DNA of 64,000 nucleotides, from NCBI RefSeq assembly GCF_002210295.1, contig NZ_MWQH01000011.1, forward strand, positions 29,316-93,315, written 5' to 3'. Below, one piece after another: positions 7,686 to 16,183 of this stretch (position 1 is the first letter of the stretch; each line of letters opens with the position of its first letter). The translations under genes and the position numbers were made by a program. The notes below the pieces were generated by a model, which worked only from the letters and a program-made list of their open reading frames with translations, was not told the origin of the DNA and searched no databases. This DNA comes from Fibrobacter sp. UWB5. GTDB lineage: Bacteria > Fibrobacterota > Fibrobacteria > Fibrobacterales > Fibrobacteraceae.

Positions 7686-8630
7686 CTAGAATCGAATGCC
7701 AAGCGTCAAGTAGTGGTAGCCACCATCAAACGCTTTTTTGGGGCTGTAGGCGTAATCGAAATGCGCCATACCGATAGCAACGCCAAGGCCGGCACTGATA
7801 CCGTCTTCGGTATCGGGGCGCGCCGCGTAGCCCATACGGAACGCGAGCAAGTCAGCGTAAGTCAGTTCGCCACCGAATCGCCATTCGGGGTCCTGCATAT
7901 CGGCGCGGCGGTAAGCGTCGGCAGACACATGCAAGTTCCAATTGCTCTGCAAGTCAAAGAACTTTGCAATCGGCAAAATGCCCGTAATGCCTGCCTGCAA
8001 TGCCATCGGGGCAGTTTCATCTTCGCCGTCGTAGTCGCTCATGTAGCCAAAGTTCGTAAGGGTCGCGCCAAAGGCAAAGTATTCATTCACATGGTAGGCG
8101 CCACCCACATCGCCAAGGAACGCAATCGCCGATTCGTCATCAATCGTCTGCACACTCAAACGCGCCGACGTTGCCCAGTTAAAAACCTTGCTGCGGTTAC
8201 CGAGGCCCGCCGAGAGCGACCAGGCGTAGGCACCGTATTCCGACGTCTTGAAACCTTCTTCGTCGCGGCCCTCGATGCCATCGTAACCCAAGAATTCAAA
8301 ACCTGCCGACGCCGTGAGCGGGAATTTCCAGAATTCGAACGGGAGCGCCAAATACGCCGTCGTAAAATCGTCGGCCGTCATTTCCGGGAAAATGACATGG
8401 TTAATGCCCGCCTCGGCCTCTTGAACCGCGGACATAGCCAGCGGGTTACGCGAAATTTCAGAAGCATTCGCCGCATCGGCAACACCCGCGCCCGAAAGGC
8501 CGGCAGTCCTAGCCGACGCATGCATCGAAAGGAACTTCATCGATACCCCGCCCGCATCTACGTTCCAATGCTCCCCGGCAAACACAAGGGAACATGCAAC
8601 AAGACTTATAGCGAGGATCTTCTTATTCAT
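7686..8630 (-). CDS. PorV/PorQ-like outer-membrane beta-barrel protein
   Basis: 314 residues with a clear signal peptide (MNKKILAISLVACSLVFAGE). The mature start, GGVSMKFLSMHASARTAGLS, followed by GAGVADAANASEISRNPLAM, matches the PorV/PorQ (UPF0164) group of outer-membrane proteins related to the FadL fold. Members serve as shuttles or accessories of type IX secretion in Bacteroidota, and relatives occur in Fibrobacterota. The rest alternates short amphipathic strands and ends in HYLTLGIRF with a C-terminal aromatic, as expected for a barrel. A link to type IX-like secretion is inference; no other secretion component is in this window. Confidence 0.7.
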   Translation of the reverse strand: MNKKILAISLVACSLVFAGEHWNVDAGGVSMKFLSMHASARTAGLSGAGVADAANASEISRNPLAMSAVQEAEAGINHVIFPEMTADDFTTAYLALPFEFWKFPLTASAGFEFLGYDGIEGRDEEGFKTSEYGAYAWSLSAGLGNRSKVFNWATSARLSVQTIDDESAIAFLGDVGGAYHVNEYFAFGATLTNFGYMSDYDGEDETAPMALQAGITGILPIAKFFDLQSNWNLHVSADAYRRADMQDPEWRFGGELTYADLLAFRMGYAARPDTEDGISAGLGVAIGMAHFDYAYSPKKAFDGGYHYLTLGIRF

Positions 8631-8656
8631 GCCCTATAAGATACAAAATTTCGGAT

Positions 8657-9367
8657 TTATTCTTCTAGCCGGTTATAGCGATTCACTGCAGAACTATAGC
8701 TCGCATGAGACACAGCCATCATTGTAGCCCCAAACGGAATGGCAACAATGCCTCCCATCATCAGAAAATGGCCATAATTCTTGTCATTCACCATGGCTAC
8801 ACCACCCGTCGCAATCAAGGCTGCTGAGGCGACCGCCAAAAATACTCCCGCTGCATTCATCTTCTTGCTCGTCTGCAATTGCGATTTAGCCTTTTCGCGC
8901 TCCATCAAGGCCTCTTGAATATCACGGCCCACGTTATAGCTATCCACCTTCATGTTCTGCACTTCGTAATATTCAAAGAATGACAGCCATAAAAGCGGGG
9001 CCATGGCAGCGCTACTTACCAAAACGTACTTTCCGCCTTTCTGCGACGCACTTAAGCTTCCGGTAATCAAAGAAAGCAGTTCAAGCGTCACCATCGATAT
9101 GCCAGAATATTTCCAGAACTTGCCTTTAAAGCGATAGGAATCGTACCACTCTTCGCCATCAAACAAAGGTTCGATTTCATCAATAGAGGCCTTCTTGCCA
9201 TCCAGCGTATAGTCCCAACCCACGCCAAGTAAAACCAAAGGCGAACCAAACTCATACGCCATTATATGACGGTCACTGGTATCTTTTGCAGCAGGCAACA
9301 CCTGCGCATACACCGCACACGGAATCAAGACAAGGAACAATACTTTTATCAGGGATTTTATCACCAC
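8657..9367 (-). CDS. Exported membrane protein of unknown function
   Basis: 236 residues. The start is GTG with GGGTGG just upstream. A signal peptide (MVIKSLIKVLFLVLIPCAVY) is followed by a soluble stretch, a hydrophobic pair around MVTLELLSLITGSLSA and KYVLVSSAAMAPLLWLSFFE, a charged helix, and two C-terminal hydrophobic segments (AGVFLAVASAALIATGGVAM and a glycine-rich one). I do not recognise the family. The topology suggests an inner-membrane protein with its N-terminal part in the periplasm. It is separated from the GH45 pair upstream by a strong terminator, so it is probably expressed on its own. Confidence 0.6.
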   Translation of the reverse strand: MVIKSLIKVLFLVLIPCAVYAQVLPAAKDTSDRHIMAYEFGSPLVLLGVGWDYTLDGKKASIDEIEPLFDGEEWYDSYRFKGKFWKYSGISMVTLELLSLITGSLSASQKGGKYVLVSSAAMAPLLWLSFFEYYEVQNMKVDSYNVGRDIQEALMEREKAKSQLQTSKKMNAAGVFLAVASAALIATGGVAMVNDKNYGHFLMMGGIVAIPFGATMMAVSHASYSSAVNRYNRLEE

Positions 9368-9401
9368 CCAAATCTAACAAATTAACAATCTTGTGTAAAG
9401 T

Positions 9402-9437
9402 AAAAAAATAGTCCCGCGAAAACATCGCAGGACTATT
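9402..9437 (-). terminator. Rho-independent terminator of the GH45 pair
   Basis: The arms 9407-9419 and 9425-9437 (AATAGTCCCGCGA / TCGCAGGACTATT) pair over 13 bp with one mismatch. On the minus strand the stem is followed by a run of seven T. It lies 20 bp past the stop of the second GH45 gene. Confidence 0.85.
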
Positions 9438-9457
9438 CAAATCACGTTGTTTCCGGC

Positions 9458-11134
9458 TTATTGCACATCGCAACCGGCGCTCGGGTTGACCCAACCGTCT
9501 TCCGGAGGAGCCTCGCCCGCCTTCCAGCAATGGAGCGTATCGAGCACGTCGCCTTCCTTGAAAGTGGACCAGTCCGTCACCTTCTTATAGTTGTTTTCCA
9601 GCGAGGTGTTGTATCGGCTCATGTAATGGTCAATCAAGTACTGCGGGCATTCCACTTCTTCGATGTAGTAAGTCGGATTGTCTGCTGCCATGTACCAGTC
9701 GGCAAACCAGTGGCAACCGCGCAAGAGATTCGGGAGGCCGGCATCAGCAAAAGCGGCGTCGCACATATCCTTGACACAAGTCTGATAACATTCCAAGGAA
9801 CCTTCGGTACCGCAGTTGACGTTTTTCTGGCATTCGGTCAAGAATCCGCCAAAGCCTGCGCCCCAGTTAAAGTCGCTGCCCTTGTTCACCTGAGTAGAGA
9901 GAGCGTCAAAGGCGCCCACGCCACCGCCCGGAACCATCAAGTCAAACTGACCTGCCGGAAGATCCGGATTACCGCCTGCCACATCCATACCGATGTTAGA
10001 GGCCATCACCACCAGATGCTTACCCTTAAGTGCCTTATGAGTCGCCTTGGGCGGGTTCATCTCGAACTCATCCTTAAAGTGACCATCATACTGCAAGTGA
10101 TAGCACTTGCCGCACTTGCTATCGGCAGTGCCTGCAACGTATGCATAGGCAAGAGTGTCGTTCACGGCAATCGGCGCCATGTCGGTGCAGGTGAACACGC
10201 CCTTTTCCTTTTCGTCACCGCAAGCGCTTCTGGTCCCGTTGTAACCGAACCAGGACTTCGTTACGTCACCCAAGGTAAAGGTGGGAACTTCGACATCGTG
10301 GATGTTGCAGTTACGCGCAGTGCCAAAGTCGGCAAGGAACGCCTCGTTGGAAGAAGTATCTGCACGGGTTTTATCGTTAGAGCTTTCCTTAAGCCAGGAA
10401 CAATGCGGCTTACAGGCGTCCCAGTAGCGAGTGTTCCAGCCACGTTTTGCCGTAGCGCTAATGTCCTTGGTGTATTCGGCCGGAGGCGCACCGTAAGATT
10501 CAAGAGTCGGGAACCCGTCGGGGCCCAGTTCCGGATCCGTATTCACGGAGCCGCTGCTTGCAACAGGGTCAGCGCCCGCACTCGACGTCGGATCGGTAAT
10601 GCCCGCAGAAGATGTCGGGTTAGTCGGATCGGTAACGCCCGCGCTAGAAGTCGGATTCTGACCATTGTCAGTTGCCGAAGAAAGCGGAGTGCCGTCTGCA
10701 GCGGTATTGGCCTGACAGAACTGCTTTACAGCCATGTTCATGTCAATCCAGATATCCTTCTCTCCGTTGATAATTTCGTAGACATGTCCGATTTTGAATC
10801 CGTTCTTCTCTTCTTCGTAGTAGTAGTAAGAAGAAACTTTTCCGTCGGAATCATAGACAATGCCTCGATCCGTTCCAGAGGTTGCCTGGTCAATGACCAA
10901 GTAATCGCCACCACCGATATCTTCGATCCAACCCGGAGCAACCACCTTGTATTTTGCACAGGGGTCGTTCGCGTTGTTCTTATTGGAATCGCCAGGCGTC
11001 TGGGCGGAATTACTCGAAAGATCCGTACCATTGCCCGGGCTCGGCTGCGACGAATTGCTGGAATCGTCACCGCAAGCGCAAATCATGGCAACCGCGCCTG
11101 CAGCAAGCATGGACTTAAACAGTTTACGATTCAT
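9458..11134 (-). CDS. GH45 endo-1,4-beta-glucanase lipoprotein, copy 2
   Basis: 558 residues. Signal peptide MNRKLFKSMLAAGAVAMICA leads to the lipidated Cys of CGDD. Residues 22-230 are non-catalytic, including a TSSAG(V/I)TDPT linker at 160-190. The GH45 catalytic domain starts at RGWNTRYWDACKPHCSW, where D239 matches the catalytic base, and continues to GQFDLMVPGGGVGAFDA, where D398 matches the general acid. Many paired cysteines suggest disulfides. GH45 enzymes cleave internal bonds of cellulose. Lipidation and the long linker imply display on the cell surface. It lies 19 bp downstream of its paralogue in one transcript. The N-terminal ~120 residues before the linker differ from the paralogue and are of unknown function. 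Confidence 0.9.
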   Translation of the reverse strand: MNRKLFKSMLAAGAVAMICACGDDSSNSSQPSPGNGTDLSSNSAQTPGDSNKNNANDPCAKYKVVAPGWIEDIGGGDYLVIDQATSGTDRGIVYDSDGKVSSYYYYEEEKNGFKIGHVYEIINGEKDIWIDMNMAVKQFCQANTAADGTPLSSATDNGQNPTSSAGVTDPTNPTSSAGITDPTSSAGADPVASSGSVNTDPELGPDGFPTLESYGAPPAEYTKDISATAKRGWNTRYWDACKPHCSWLKESSNDKTRADTSSNEAFLADFGTARNCNIHDVEVPTFTLGDVTKSWFGYNGTRSACGDEKEKGVFTCTDMAPIAVNDTLAYAYVAGTADSKCGKCYHLQYDGHFKDEFEMNPPKATHKALKGKHLVVMASNIGMDVAGGNPDLPAGQFDLMVPGGGVGAFDALSTQVNKGSDFNWGAGFGGFLTECQKNVNCGTEGSLECYQTCVKDMCDAAFADAGLPNLLRGCHWFADWYMAADNPTYYIEEVECPQYLIDHYMSRYNTSLENNYKKVTDWSTFKEGDVLDTLHCWKAGEAPPEDGWVNPSAGCDVQ

Positions 11135-11153
11135 AAAACCTCTTACGGGGCGA

Positions 11154-12755
11154 CTAGTAAGACTTGGCCTTGTCAGCAGCTAGCTGATCCGGGTCGCAGT
11201 ATTGTCCCTGTGCATCGGGAGTTCTGGAGCAGGCATCCGTGGTAATGAATTGTCCATCCCCTTTATAGTTGTCCCACTTGTCAGAGTAAAGGACATTGGT
11301 TTCAAGTTCCAGGCTGAGAGTCGTACGGTACTTATCCACCAAATACTGGGGGCATTCCACTTCTTCCCAAACAAAGGAAGGATTGTCCGCGGCCTCGAAG
11401 AATGTGGCAAGCCACTTGCAACCACGATTCAGGTGAGGCCATACAGTGGAGTCAAATACGGCCTCGCACTTTTCAATCACACATTCCTGGTATTGTTCCT
11501 TGGTCACTTGCCAGTAACCCAGTTTCTGCATGCAATAGCTCAAGACACCACCATTGTTGCTACCGAGGTCTTCCGGAGACTTGCCAATCTGCGTAGAGAG
11601 TGCGTTAAAGATACCAACACCACCACCAGGAACAAGCAGGTCGAACTGGGTGCTACTAGCATCAACATCATGACCGATATTGGAAGCCATGACGATCATA
11701 TGCTTGCCCTTAAGTGCTAAGTGCGTGTCCTTTACATCCGGGCCACCATTTCCCATATTGCTGGTGCTGCCATCATACTGCAAGTGATAGCACTTACCGC
11801 AACCCTGGTTGCTGGGGCCAGCCACAAAGCCATAGGACAAAGTATCGTTCACCTTAATGGGAGCCATATCGGTACAAGTGAAGGAACCGCCAGCGCCAAC
11901 TTCACAGGAGCTGGGCACACCTTCCATGCCCCACCAATAACGCTCCAGGCCCTTGCTCAATGTGAACGTGGGAATTTCAACGTCATGGATGTTGCAGTTC
12001 CTTACCGTGTAACCCGCAGCTGCATACGCGGCCTGACTGGAGGTATCCACATTATCCATCCAACTGCAGTGGGGCTTGCAGGAATCCCAATAGCGAGAGT
12101 TCCATCCCTTTTGGGTCGTGCCTGCCGCCAGGAGGTTCTTATAAGATGCAACAGGATACTTCTTGATGTCTTCTTCGGGGTTGCCGCTCGGCTTGACAGG
12201 TTCCACGCTGCTGGAGCTGGTTTCTACAGGTTCGGTGCCTGCGCTAGAAGTCGGGTCGGTCGGATCCGTGACACCTGCAGAAGATGTCGGATCCGTCGGA
12301 TCGGTCGGGTCCGTAACGCCCGCAGAAGACGTCGGGTTCGTCGGATCGGTCGGGTCCGTGACGCCTGCAGAAGATGTCGGGTTTGTCGGATCGGTCGTCA
12401 CAGACGAAGAACTAAACTTTTCGATGACGCCCGTTTGCGGGTCAACAGCCGCATTTGCCGGGCACATGGTAAGGTCGGCCAAGTTGACATTCTGCGCAAG
12501 AGGAGCGCCGTTCAAATCCATCACGATACCGGCATCAAAGTAGCCAATTGCATTGCCGGCAAGATCGGTCACGTTACCGTCGGCATAAATGACCCAGTTG
12601 TTCAAAAGCCATGCATCGGCAGTTACGACAGCCTTCGCGCAGCCGTTATCGGCAATCGGGGTTGCAGGATTGCTCGAAGCGGAATCGTCGCCGCAAGCGC
12701 AAATCATGGCGACCGCACCGGCCGCAATCATGGACTTGAATAATTTACGTTTCAT
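11154..12755 (-). CDS. GH45 endo-1,4-beta-glucanase lipoprotein, copy 1
   Basis: 533 residues, first gene of the pair. The signal peptide MKRKLFKSMIAAGAVAMICA is almost identical to the next gene's. The linker at ~120-175 is longer, with four TSSAG units joined by TDPTDPT. The catalytic domain has GWNSRYWDSCKPHCSW (base D224) and TQFDLLVPGGGVGIFNA (acid D372). The shared core and signal, with different N-terminal and linker regions, show a tandem duplication followed by divergence. The role is extracellular cellulose hydrolysis at the cell surface. A TATAAT-type -10 and a palindrome lie upstream, so transcription of both genes probably starts there. Note F-N in GIFNA where the paralogue has F-D; this is not the catalytic residue. 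Confidence 0.9.
   Translation of the reverse strand: MKRKLFKSMIAAGAVAMICACGDDSASSNPATPIADNGCAKAVVTADAWLLNNWVIYADGNVTDLAGNAIGYFDAGIVMDLNGAPLAQNVNLADLTMCPANAAVDPQTGVIEKFSSSSVTTDPTNPTSSAGVTDPTDPTNPTSSAGVTDPTDPTDPTSSAGVTDPTDPTSSAGTEPVETSSSSVEPVKPSGNPEEDIKKYPVASYKNLLAAGTTQKGWNSRYWDSCKPHCSWMDNVDTSSQAAYAAAGYTVRNCNIHDVEIPTFTLSKGLERYWWGMEGVPSSCEVGAGGSFTCTDMAPIKVNDTLSYGFVAGPSNQGCGKCYHLQYDGSTSNMGNGGPDVKDTHLALKGKHMIVMASNIGHDVDASSTQFDLLVPGGGVGIFNALSTQIGKSPEDLGSNNGGVLSYCMQKLGYWQVTKEQYQECVIEKCEAVFDSTVWPHLNRGCKWLATFFEAADNPSFVWEEVECPQYLVDKYRTTLSLELETNVLYSDKWDNYKGDGQFITTDACSRTPDAQGQYCDPDQLAADKAKSY
12228..12395 (-). repeat. Tandem coding repeat in the GH45 linker
   Basis: Near-identical units of roughly 36-48 bp encode TSSAGVTDPTDPT, four TSSAG copies in this gene. 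The downstream paralogue has three shorter copies. Unit number differs between the two genes, as expected for slippage or unequal recombination in a linker. Confidence 0.7.
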
Positions 12756-12832
12756 ACATCCTCTTATTGTTTTTCAATTCTAAAAATAAATTCTGTTGCC
12801 CGATTTTCAAAGCAAAATCAAATTACTAAATC

Positions 12833-12905
12833 ATTATATGTTCCCGAAATGTGCACAAAGCCCCGAAATATGAGAACTGCGTCACGCAAAATTACTCGGG
12901 GCTTT
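12833..12905 (-). promoter_or_regulatory. Probable GH45 promoter with upstream operator-like palindromes
   Basis: On the minus strand TATAAT (12838-12833) lies about 75 bp before the first GH45 ATG; its -35 is weak. Upstream, AAAGCCCCGA (12857-12866) and TCGGGGCTTT (12896-12905) form a perfect 10-bp inverted repeat. Its loop contains TGCGTCACGCA (12878-12888), itself a perfect palindrome about a central C. The placement near -57 suits an activator site at a weak-(-35) promoter. Confidence 0.4.
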
Positions 12906-12960
12906 GACGACTATTCCGAGCAGGTTGTATTTTAACCTGCCCTTCATAGTCGCATACCGC

Positions 12961-12989
12961 AAAAAAAAGACTTGCAGCGAATGCAAGCC
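12961..12989 (-). terminator. Terminator of purM
   Basis: GACTTGCA and TGCAAGCC pair with one mismatch around a 5-base loop. On the minus strand the stem is followed by eight T. It lies about 25 bp past the purM stop. Confidence 0.8.
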
Positions 12990-13015
12990 TTTTAAATTCT
13001 CTTGTTACGAGAGGA

Positions 13016-14041
13016 TTAGTCGCGGAACTTCACCTGCTTGGTGCCCTTCACGACTTCGCCGATCTGCACCCACTTTTCGCCCTTGGCTTCAAGGTGAGCG
13101 GTGACTTCGGCCTTGTCAGCCGGGTCGATGAAGATGAGCATGCCCATACCCATGTTGAAGGTAGAGTACATTTCGTCCTTTTCGACAGAGCCGGCCTGCT
13201 GGATGAGCTTGAAGATCATCGGAGGATCCCACGTGGTGCGGTCGATAATCACGTCGACATCGTCCGGCAAGATACGCGGAATGTTGCCCTGGTAGCCAGA
13301 ACCCGTGATGTGTGCGAGGCCCTGAATAATCTTCTTGTTGCAAAGATCGATGAGGCTCGGATAGTAGCTGCGGTGCGGCACGGCGAGAGCTTCGCCGATG
13401 GACTTGTCCATGCCGTCGACCATGGTGTCGACCTTGTAGCCGGCCACGTCGAAGAGCACCTTACGGGCCAAGGAATAACCATTGGTATGAAGACCGGTAG
13501 AAGGCAGACCGAGAATGATGGTACCCGGCTTGATCTTCTTGCCATCGATGATGTTTTCGCGTTCCACGACACCCACGATGGTGCCGGAAATATCGTAGTC
13601 GCCCGGACCGTAGAAGCCCGGCATTTCAGCAGTTTCACCGCCGATCAACACGAGGTCGTTTTCGCGACAAGCCTTGGCCATACCGGCAACGAGCTTGTCC
13701 ATGACACCCGGTTCCAAACGGCCGGTAGCCACGTAGTCCAAGAAGAACAGCGGACGTGCGCCCTGCACCAGAATGTCGTCGCAGCAGTGGTTCACGATAT
13801 CCTGACCCGGAAGTTCGTGCGTACCCATTTCGATGTCGACCTTGAGCTTGGTGCCCACGCCGTCCACGGAGCTCACGAGCACGGGATCCTTCATGCCGAG
13901 GTGGTTCAGCGTAAAGAGGCCGCCGAAGTTACCCACGTCGCCCAAAACGCCCTGGTTGAATGTAGTACGTACGGATTTCTTGACACCGACCATTGCTTCG
14001 TCGGCACGTGCCAAGGACACTCCTGCGTCTGCGTAGTTCAT
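13016..14041 (-). CDS. purM: Phosphoribosylformylglycinamidine cyclo-ligase (AIR synthetase)
   Basis: 341 residues. It makes aminoimidazole ribonucleotide from FGAM with ATP, step five of purine synthesis. Visible family blocks are MNYADAGVSLARADEAM, GGLFTL, PVLVSSVDGVGTKLKVD, the metal/ATP segment VNHCCDDILVQGARPLFFLDY, LIGGETAEMPGFY and GLPSTGLHTNGYSLARKVL. Then come HITGSGYQGNIPRILPDDVD and the terminal GEVVKGTKQV. Full length, no odd residues seen. It is the last gene of a three-gene minus-strand run, 36 bp after the cNMP-binding gene, an unusual partner for a purine gene. No PurR box or purine riboswitch was recognised. Confidence 0.95.
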   Translation of the reverse strand: MNYADAGVSLARADEAMVGVKKSVRTTFNQGVLGDVGNFGGLFTLNHLGMKDPVLVSSVDGVGTKLKVDIEMGTHELPGQDIVNHCCDDILVQGARPLFFLDYVATGRLEPGVMDKLVAGMAKACRENDLVLIGGETAEMPGFYGPGDYDISGTIVGVVERENIIDGKKIKPGTIILGLPSTGLHTNGYSLARKVLFDVAGYKVDTMVDGMDKSIGEALAVPHRSYYPSLIDLCNKKIIQGLAHITGSGYQGNIPRILPDDVDVIIDRTTWDPPMIFKLIQQAGSVEKDEMYSTFNMGMGMLIFIDPADKAEVTAHLEAKGEKWVQIGEVVKGTKQVKFRD

Positions 14042-14077
14042 CTTTTATCCTTTGCCCTAGCGGGCATCTTTTCGCCC

Positions 14078-14875
14078 TTAACGGGCATTTTGTTTTTCAT
14101 CAATATTTCTGAGCGCATCCAGAATCAGGCTCGTGGTGTCGGACATCTGGTTGATGTTCACGATGTCAGGCATCAGGTGGGTGTCGAGCTTGAACAACGT
14201 CTCGTCGCCCCAGGAGAGCATTTTTTCGAGAGCGTCTGGGCCTGCCAGTTTGCCACACTTGGCACAGCAGATTCGGCCGTCCTGGAATGCGATAAAGCCC
14301 TTTTCGCCATTGCATTCGAACATGACCGTTCCCGTAACGCGGCTCTTTTCCAGAGTTTGCGCAAAATCGATAAAGGGGAGCACCTTTGCAGAAGCAAGGA
14401 GCGAAAGTCTTTCGAATTCGTCGAATGCCTTGTTCTTTGCACGCAGGCGGTCGGCGACCACCTTGTAAAGGTACACCATGATGTTCGGGTTCTTGTCCAA
14501 AAACTTCACGAACTCGTCGCTGGGAATATGGAGCACCGTAGCGCCATCTTCGCCTGCAACCACCGTATTGCTCGTGGGTTCGTTACAAATGATGGACATT
14601 TCGCCAAAGCACGCGCCCATTTCGAGCTGGGCAAGCGTATTGTAGTGGCCGTCGGCCAAAAGTTCGCCACAAATAAAAGCGCGACCGCTCTGCAACACGC
14701 AGAACGAATCCCCGACCGAACCACCGTTGATAATGATTTCCCCCGGCTCGTACTCGCGGATCTGCGCATTCAAGAGCAAATAGTCTGCACAGTCCCTGGG
14801 CACCTGCTGCAAAAAAGGTGTCCCAAGTTCATAGTTGGCTGCAATCCAGTCACCAATACCAGTATGAGTCTTCAT
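14078..14875 (-). CDS. Cyclic-nucleotide-binding domain protein with DUF4388-like C-terminus
   Basis: 265 residues, soluble. Residues ~20-140 are a CRP-type cNMP-binding barrel: YEPGEIIINGGSVGDSFCVL, SGRAFI, then the phosphate-binding cassette GACFGEMSIICNEPTSNTVV. The cassette lacks the canonical Arg of strict cAMP binders. There is no HTH, so it is not a CRP-type transcription factor. Residues ~160-255 (LPFIDFAQTLEKSRVTGTVM and FECNGEKGFIAFQDGRI) resemble DUF4388/PATAN domains, which occur in signalling proteins. It starts 3 bp after the substrate-binding lipoprotein gene stops, so the two are co-transcribed. Ligand and output are unknown. Confidence 0.8.
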   Translation of the reverse strand: MKTHTGIGDWIAANYELGTPFLQQVPRDCADYLLLNAQIREYEPGEIIINGGSVGDSFCVLQSGRAFICGELLADGHYNTLAQLEMGACFGEMSIICNEPTSNTVVAGEDGATVLHIPSDEFVKFLDKNPNIMVYLYKVVADRLRAKNKAFDEFERLSLLASAKVLPFIDFAQTLEKSRVTGTVMFECNGEKGFIAFQDGRICCAKCGKLAGPDALEKMLSWGDETLFKLDTHLMPDIVNINQMSDTTSLILDALRNIDEKQNAR

Positions 14876-14878
14876 GGT

Positions 14879-16066
14879 CTAAAAGATAAAAATATTATGG
14901 TACCAGTCAAAACCCTTTCGGGTAGAATCAGCCCCATTTGTAGAGTTTTGTATACATAGACGCAAATTCGTAAGAATTTCGGCAGGGTACGCGACTGCAG
15001 ACTCGAAGAAATCGTTCCCGCCGCCGGCGCCCTTGACCGCGTCGTTCTGGTACACGCGTTTTTCCTTGAACGCCTTGATGAACTTGACGCGGGGTTCGGC
15101 CATCAGCAAGTCATCAACAGTCGCGAACATTCCCGGATTCACCCACACGTCGGCGCTGTCCGCCACCTGCAAGATTTCCTCGAGGCTGAACTGCAGATCT
15201 TGATTCGTGTCCGCGGCCCACAGGTAGCAACCGCCCGCATCCTTGATGAGACGCGCAGTAAAGCTGTTGCCGCCCGGCGCATGCCATACGCCGCCGTAGC
15301 TCATACCTACAAGAACGCGAGGGCAAGAATTAGTTGGCAGATGGTAGTCGGCAGCTGGCAGAGAATCAGCAACGTCATTGCGAACATCGCGAAGCAATCC
15401 ATCTCTGACGTCTAAATAATCTTTCTTACTTTGTTCAAAAATCGAATCCGCAAGCGCCTCGACACCGAACAGGCGCCCGAACAGCTTGATCCACTCGGCC
15501 TTCGCGAGCGGGCTCCGTTCCTGCCATTCCGACGTAAGCATCAGCGAAAGCCCGATGGCGCCAATGCGCTCGTAGTCGTCCATGCCGCCGCCAGTCGCAA
15601 AGTCGAACACCAGGTCGGGCTTTGTCGCCATCAGCTTCTCGAGCGAAAGCGTAGGCCCGTTACCGACCTCGGCCACTTCGCCCGCGGCGACGCGCGCATA
15701 AAGAACGCTATCGACCAGGTAGCGCCCCTCGCCCACCGCCACGATGCGGTCGCGCAGCCCGAGGCGCAGCATGTAGCCCACCTGCGACGACGAAAGCGCC
15801 ACCACGCGCTTAAGCGGCTCGCCCAGCTTGAATCGCTTGATCAAGGTATCGCGGCCCACGATCGAGCGGATTTCGGCGTAATCTTCGCCGCAAAGCTTGC
15901 CGATTTTCAGGTTTTCGCTAAATTCCAGCGACGGAAGTTCGCCACAATCGGCCGTTTTCCCGCCGCCTTCGGCCTCGTTTTTGCAGCCCGACAGCCCAAA
16001 GGCCGAAAATGCCATAAAAAGCCCGAAGGCAGCGCTTGCGACCATTTTTCCACAAAAATTCAACAT
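14879..16066 (-). CDS. ABC-type substrate-binding lipoprotein, BtuF/FepB-like, with in-frame repeat insertion
   Basis: 395 residues. An AGGAG lies just before the ATG at 16066. The signal peptide ends in AFGLSGC, then CKNEAEG. The body is a periplasmic binding protein of the helical-backbone (class III) type: LKRVVALSSSQVGYMLRLGL, RIVAVGEGRYLVDS, EVGNGPTLSLEKLMATKPDL, then a C-terminal lobe with VLVGMSYGGVWHAPGGNSF and ADVWVNPGMFA. Such proteins bind cobalamin, haem or iron chelates for import; the ligand here cannot be told, and no permease or ATPase gene is adjacent. Between the lobes, a stretch reading LDVRDGLLRDVRNDVADSLP is encoded by repeat DNA (15329-15410). The frame stays open, so the element is probably translated as an extra surface loop. 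Confidence 0.8.
   Translation of the reverse strand: MLNFCGKMVASAAFGLFMAFSAFGLSGCKNEAEGGGKTADCGELPSLEFSENLKIGKLCGEDYAEIRSIVGRDTLIKRFKLGEPLKRVVALSSSQVGYMLRLGLRDRIVAVGEGRYLVDSVLYARVAAGEVAEVGNGPTLSLEKLMATKPDLVFDFATGGGMDDYERIGAIGLSLMLTSEWQERSPLAKAEWIKLFGRLFGVEALADSIFEQSKKDYLDVRDGLLRDVRNDVADSLPAADYHLPTNSCPRVLVGMSYGGVWHAPGGNSFTARLIKDAGGCYLWAADTNQDLQFSLEEILQVADSADVWVNPGMFATVDDLLMAEPRVKFIKAFKEKRVYQNDAVKGAGGGNDFFESAVAYPAEILTNLRLCIQNSTNGADSTRKGFDWYHNIFIF
15329..15410. repeat. Palindromic repeat elements embedded in coding sequence
   Basis: 15373-15410 begins CGTCATTGCGA, ends TGACG, and contains GCGAAGCAATCC; ATTGC/GCAAT and CGTCA/TGACG are nested inverted ends. The same family, reversed, lies between genes at 31723-31757. 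The adjacent 15329-15360 is rich in TTGGCAG units (AGTTGGCAGATGGTAGTCGG), related to the dispersed repeats at 7656 and 19664. Both are read through in frame by the binding-protein gene. Confidence 0.7.
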
Positions 16067-16183
16067 CCTAGCTCCTAAAAAAGCACGTAAATCGTTGATT
16101 TTTAACGTCTTATGAAAATTTCCGATGCAATTTTCCTAAACATAATGTATTTTATAGCCTAGATATTAGCAATGGAATCTTTT

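Noticed and set aside
12228..12395. CRISPR-like repeat array
   Set aside because: The periodic units are the coding linker of a GH45 gene, with variable length and no unique spacers. No CRISPR array was seen anywhere in the window.
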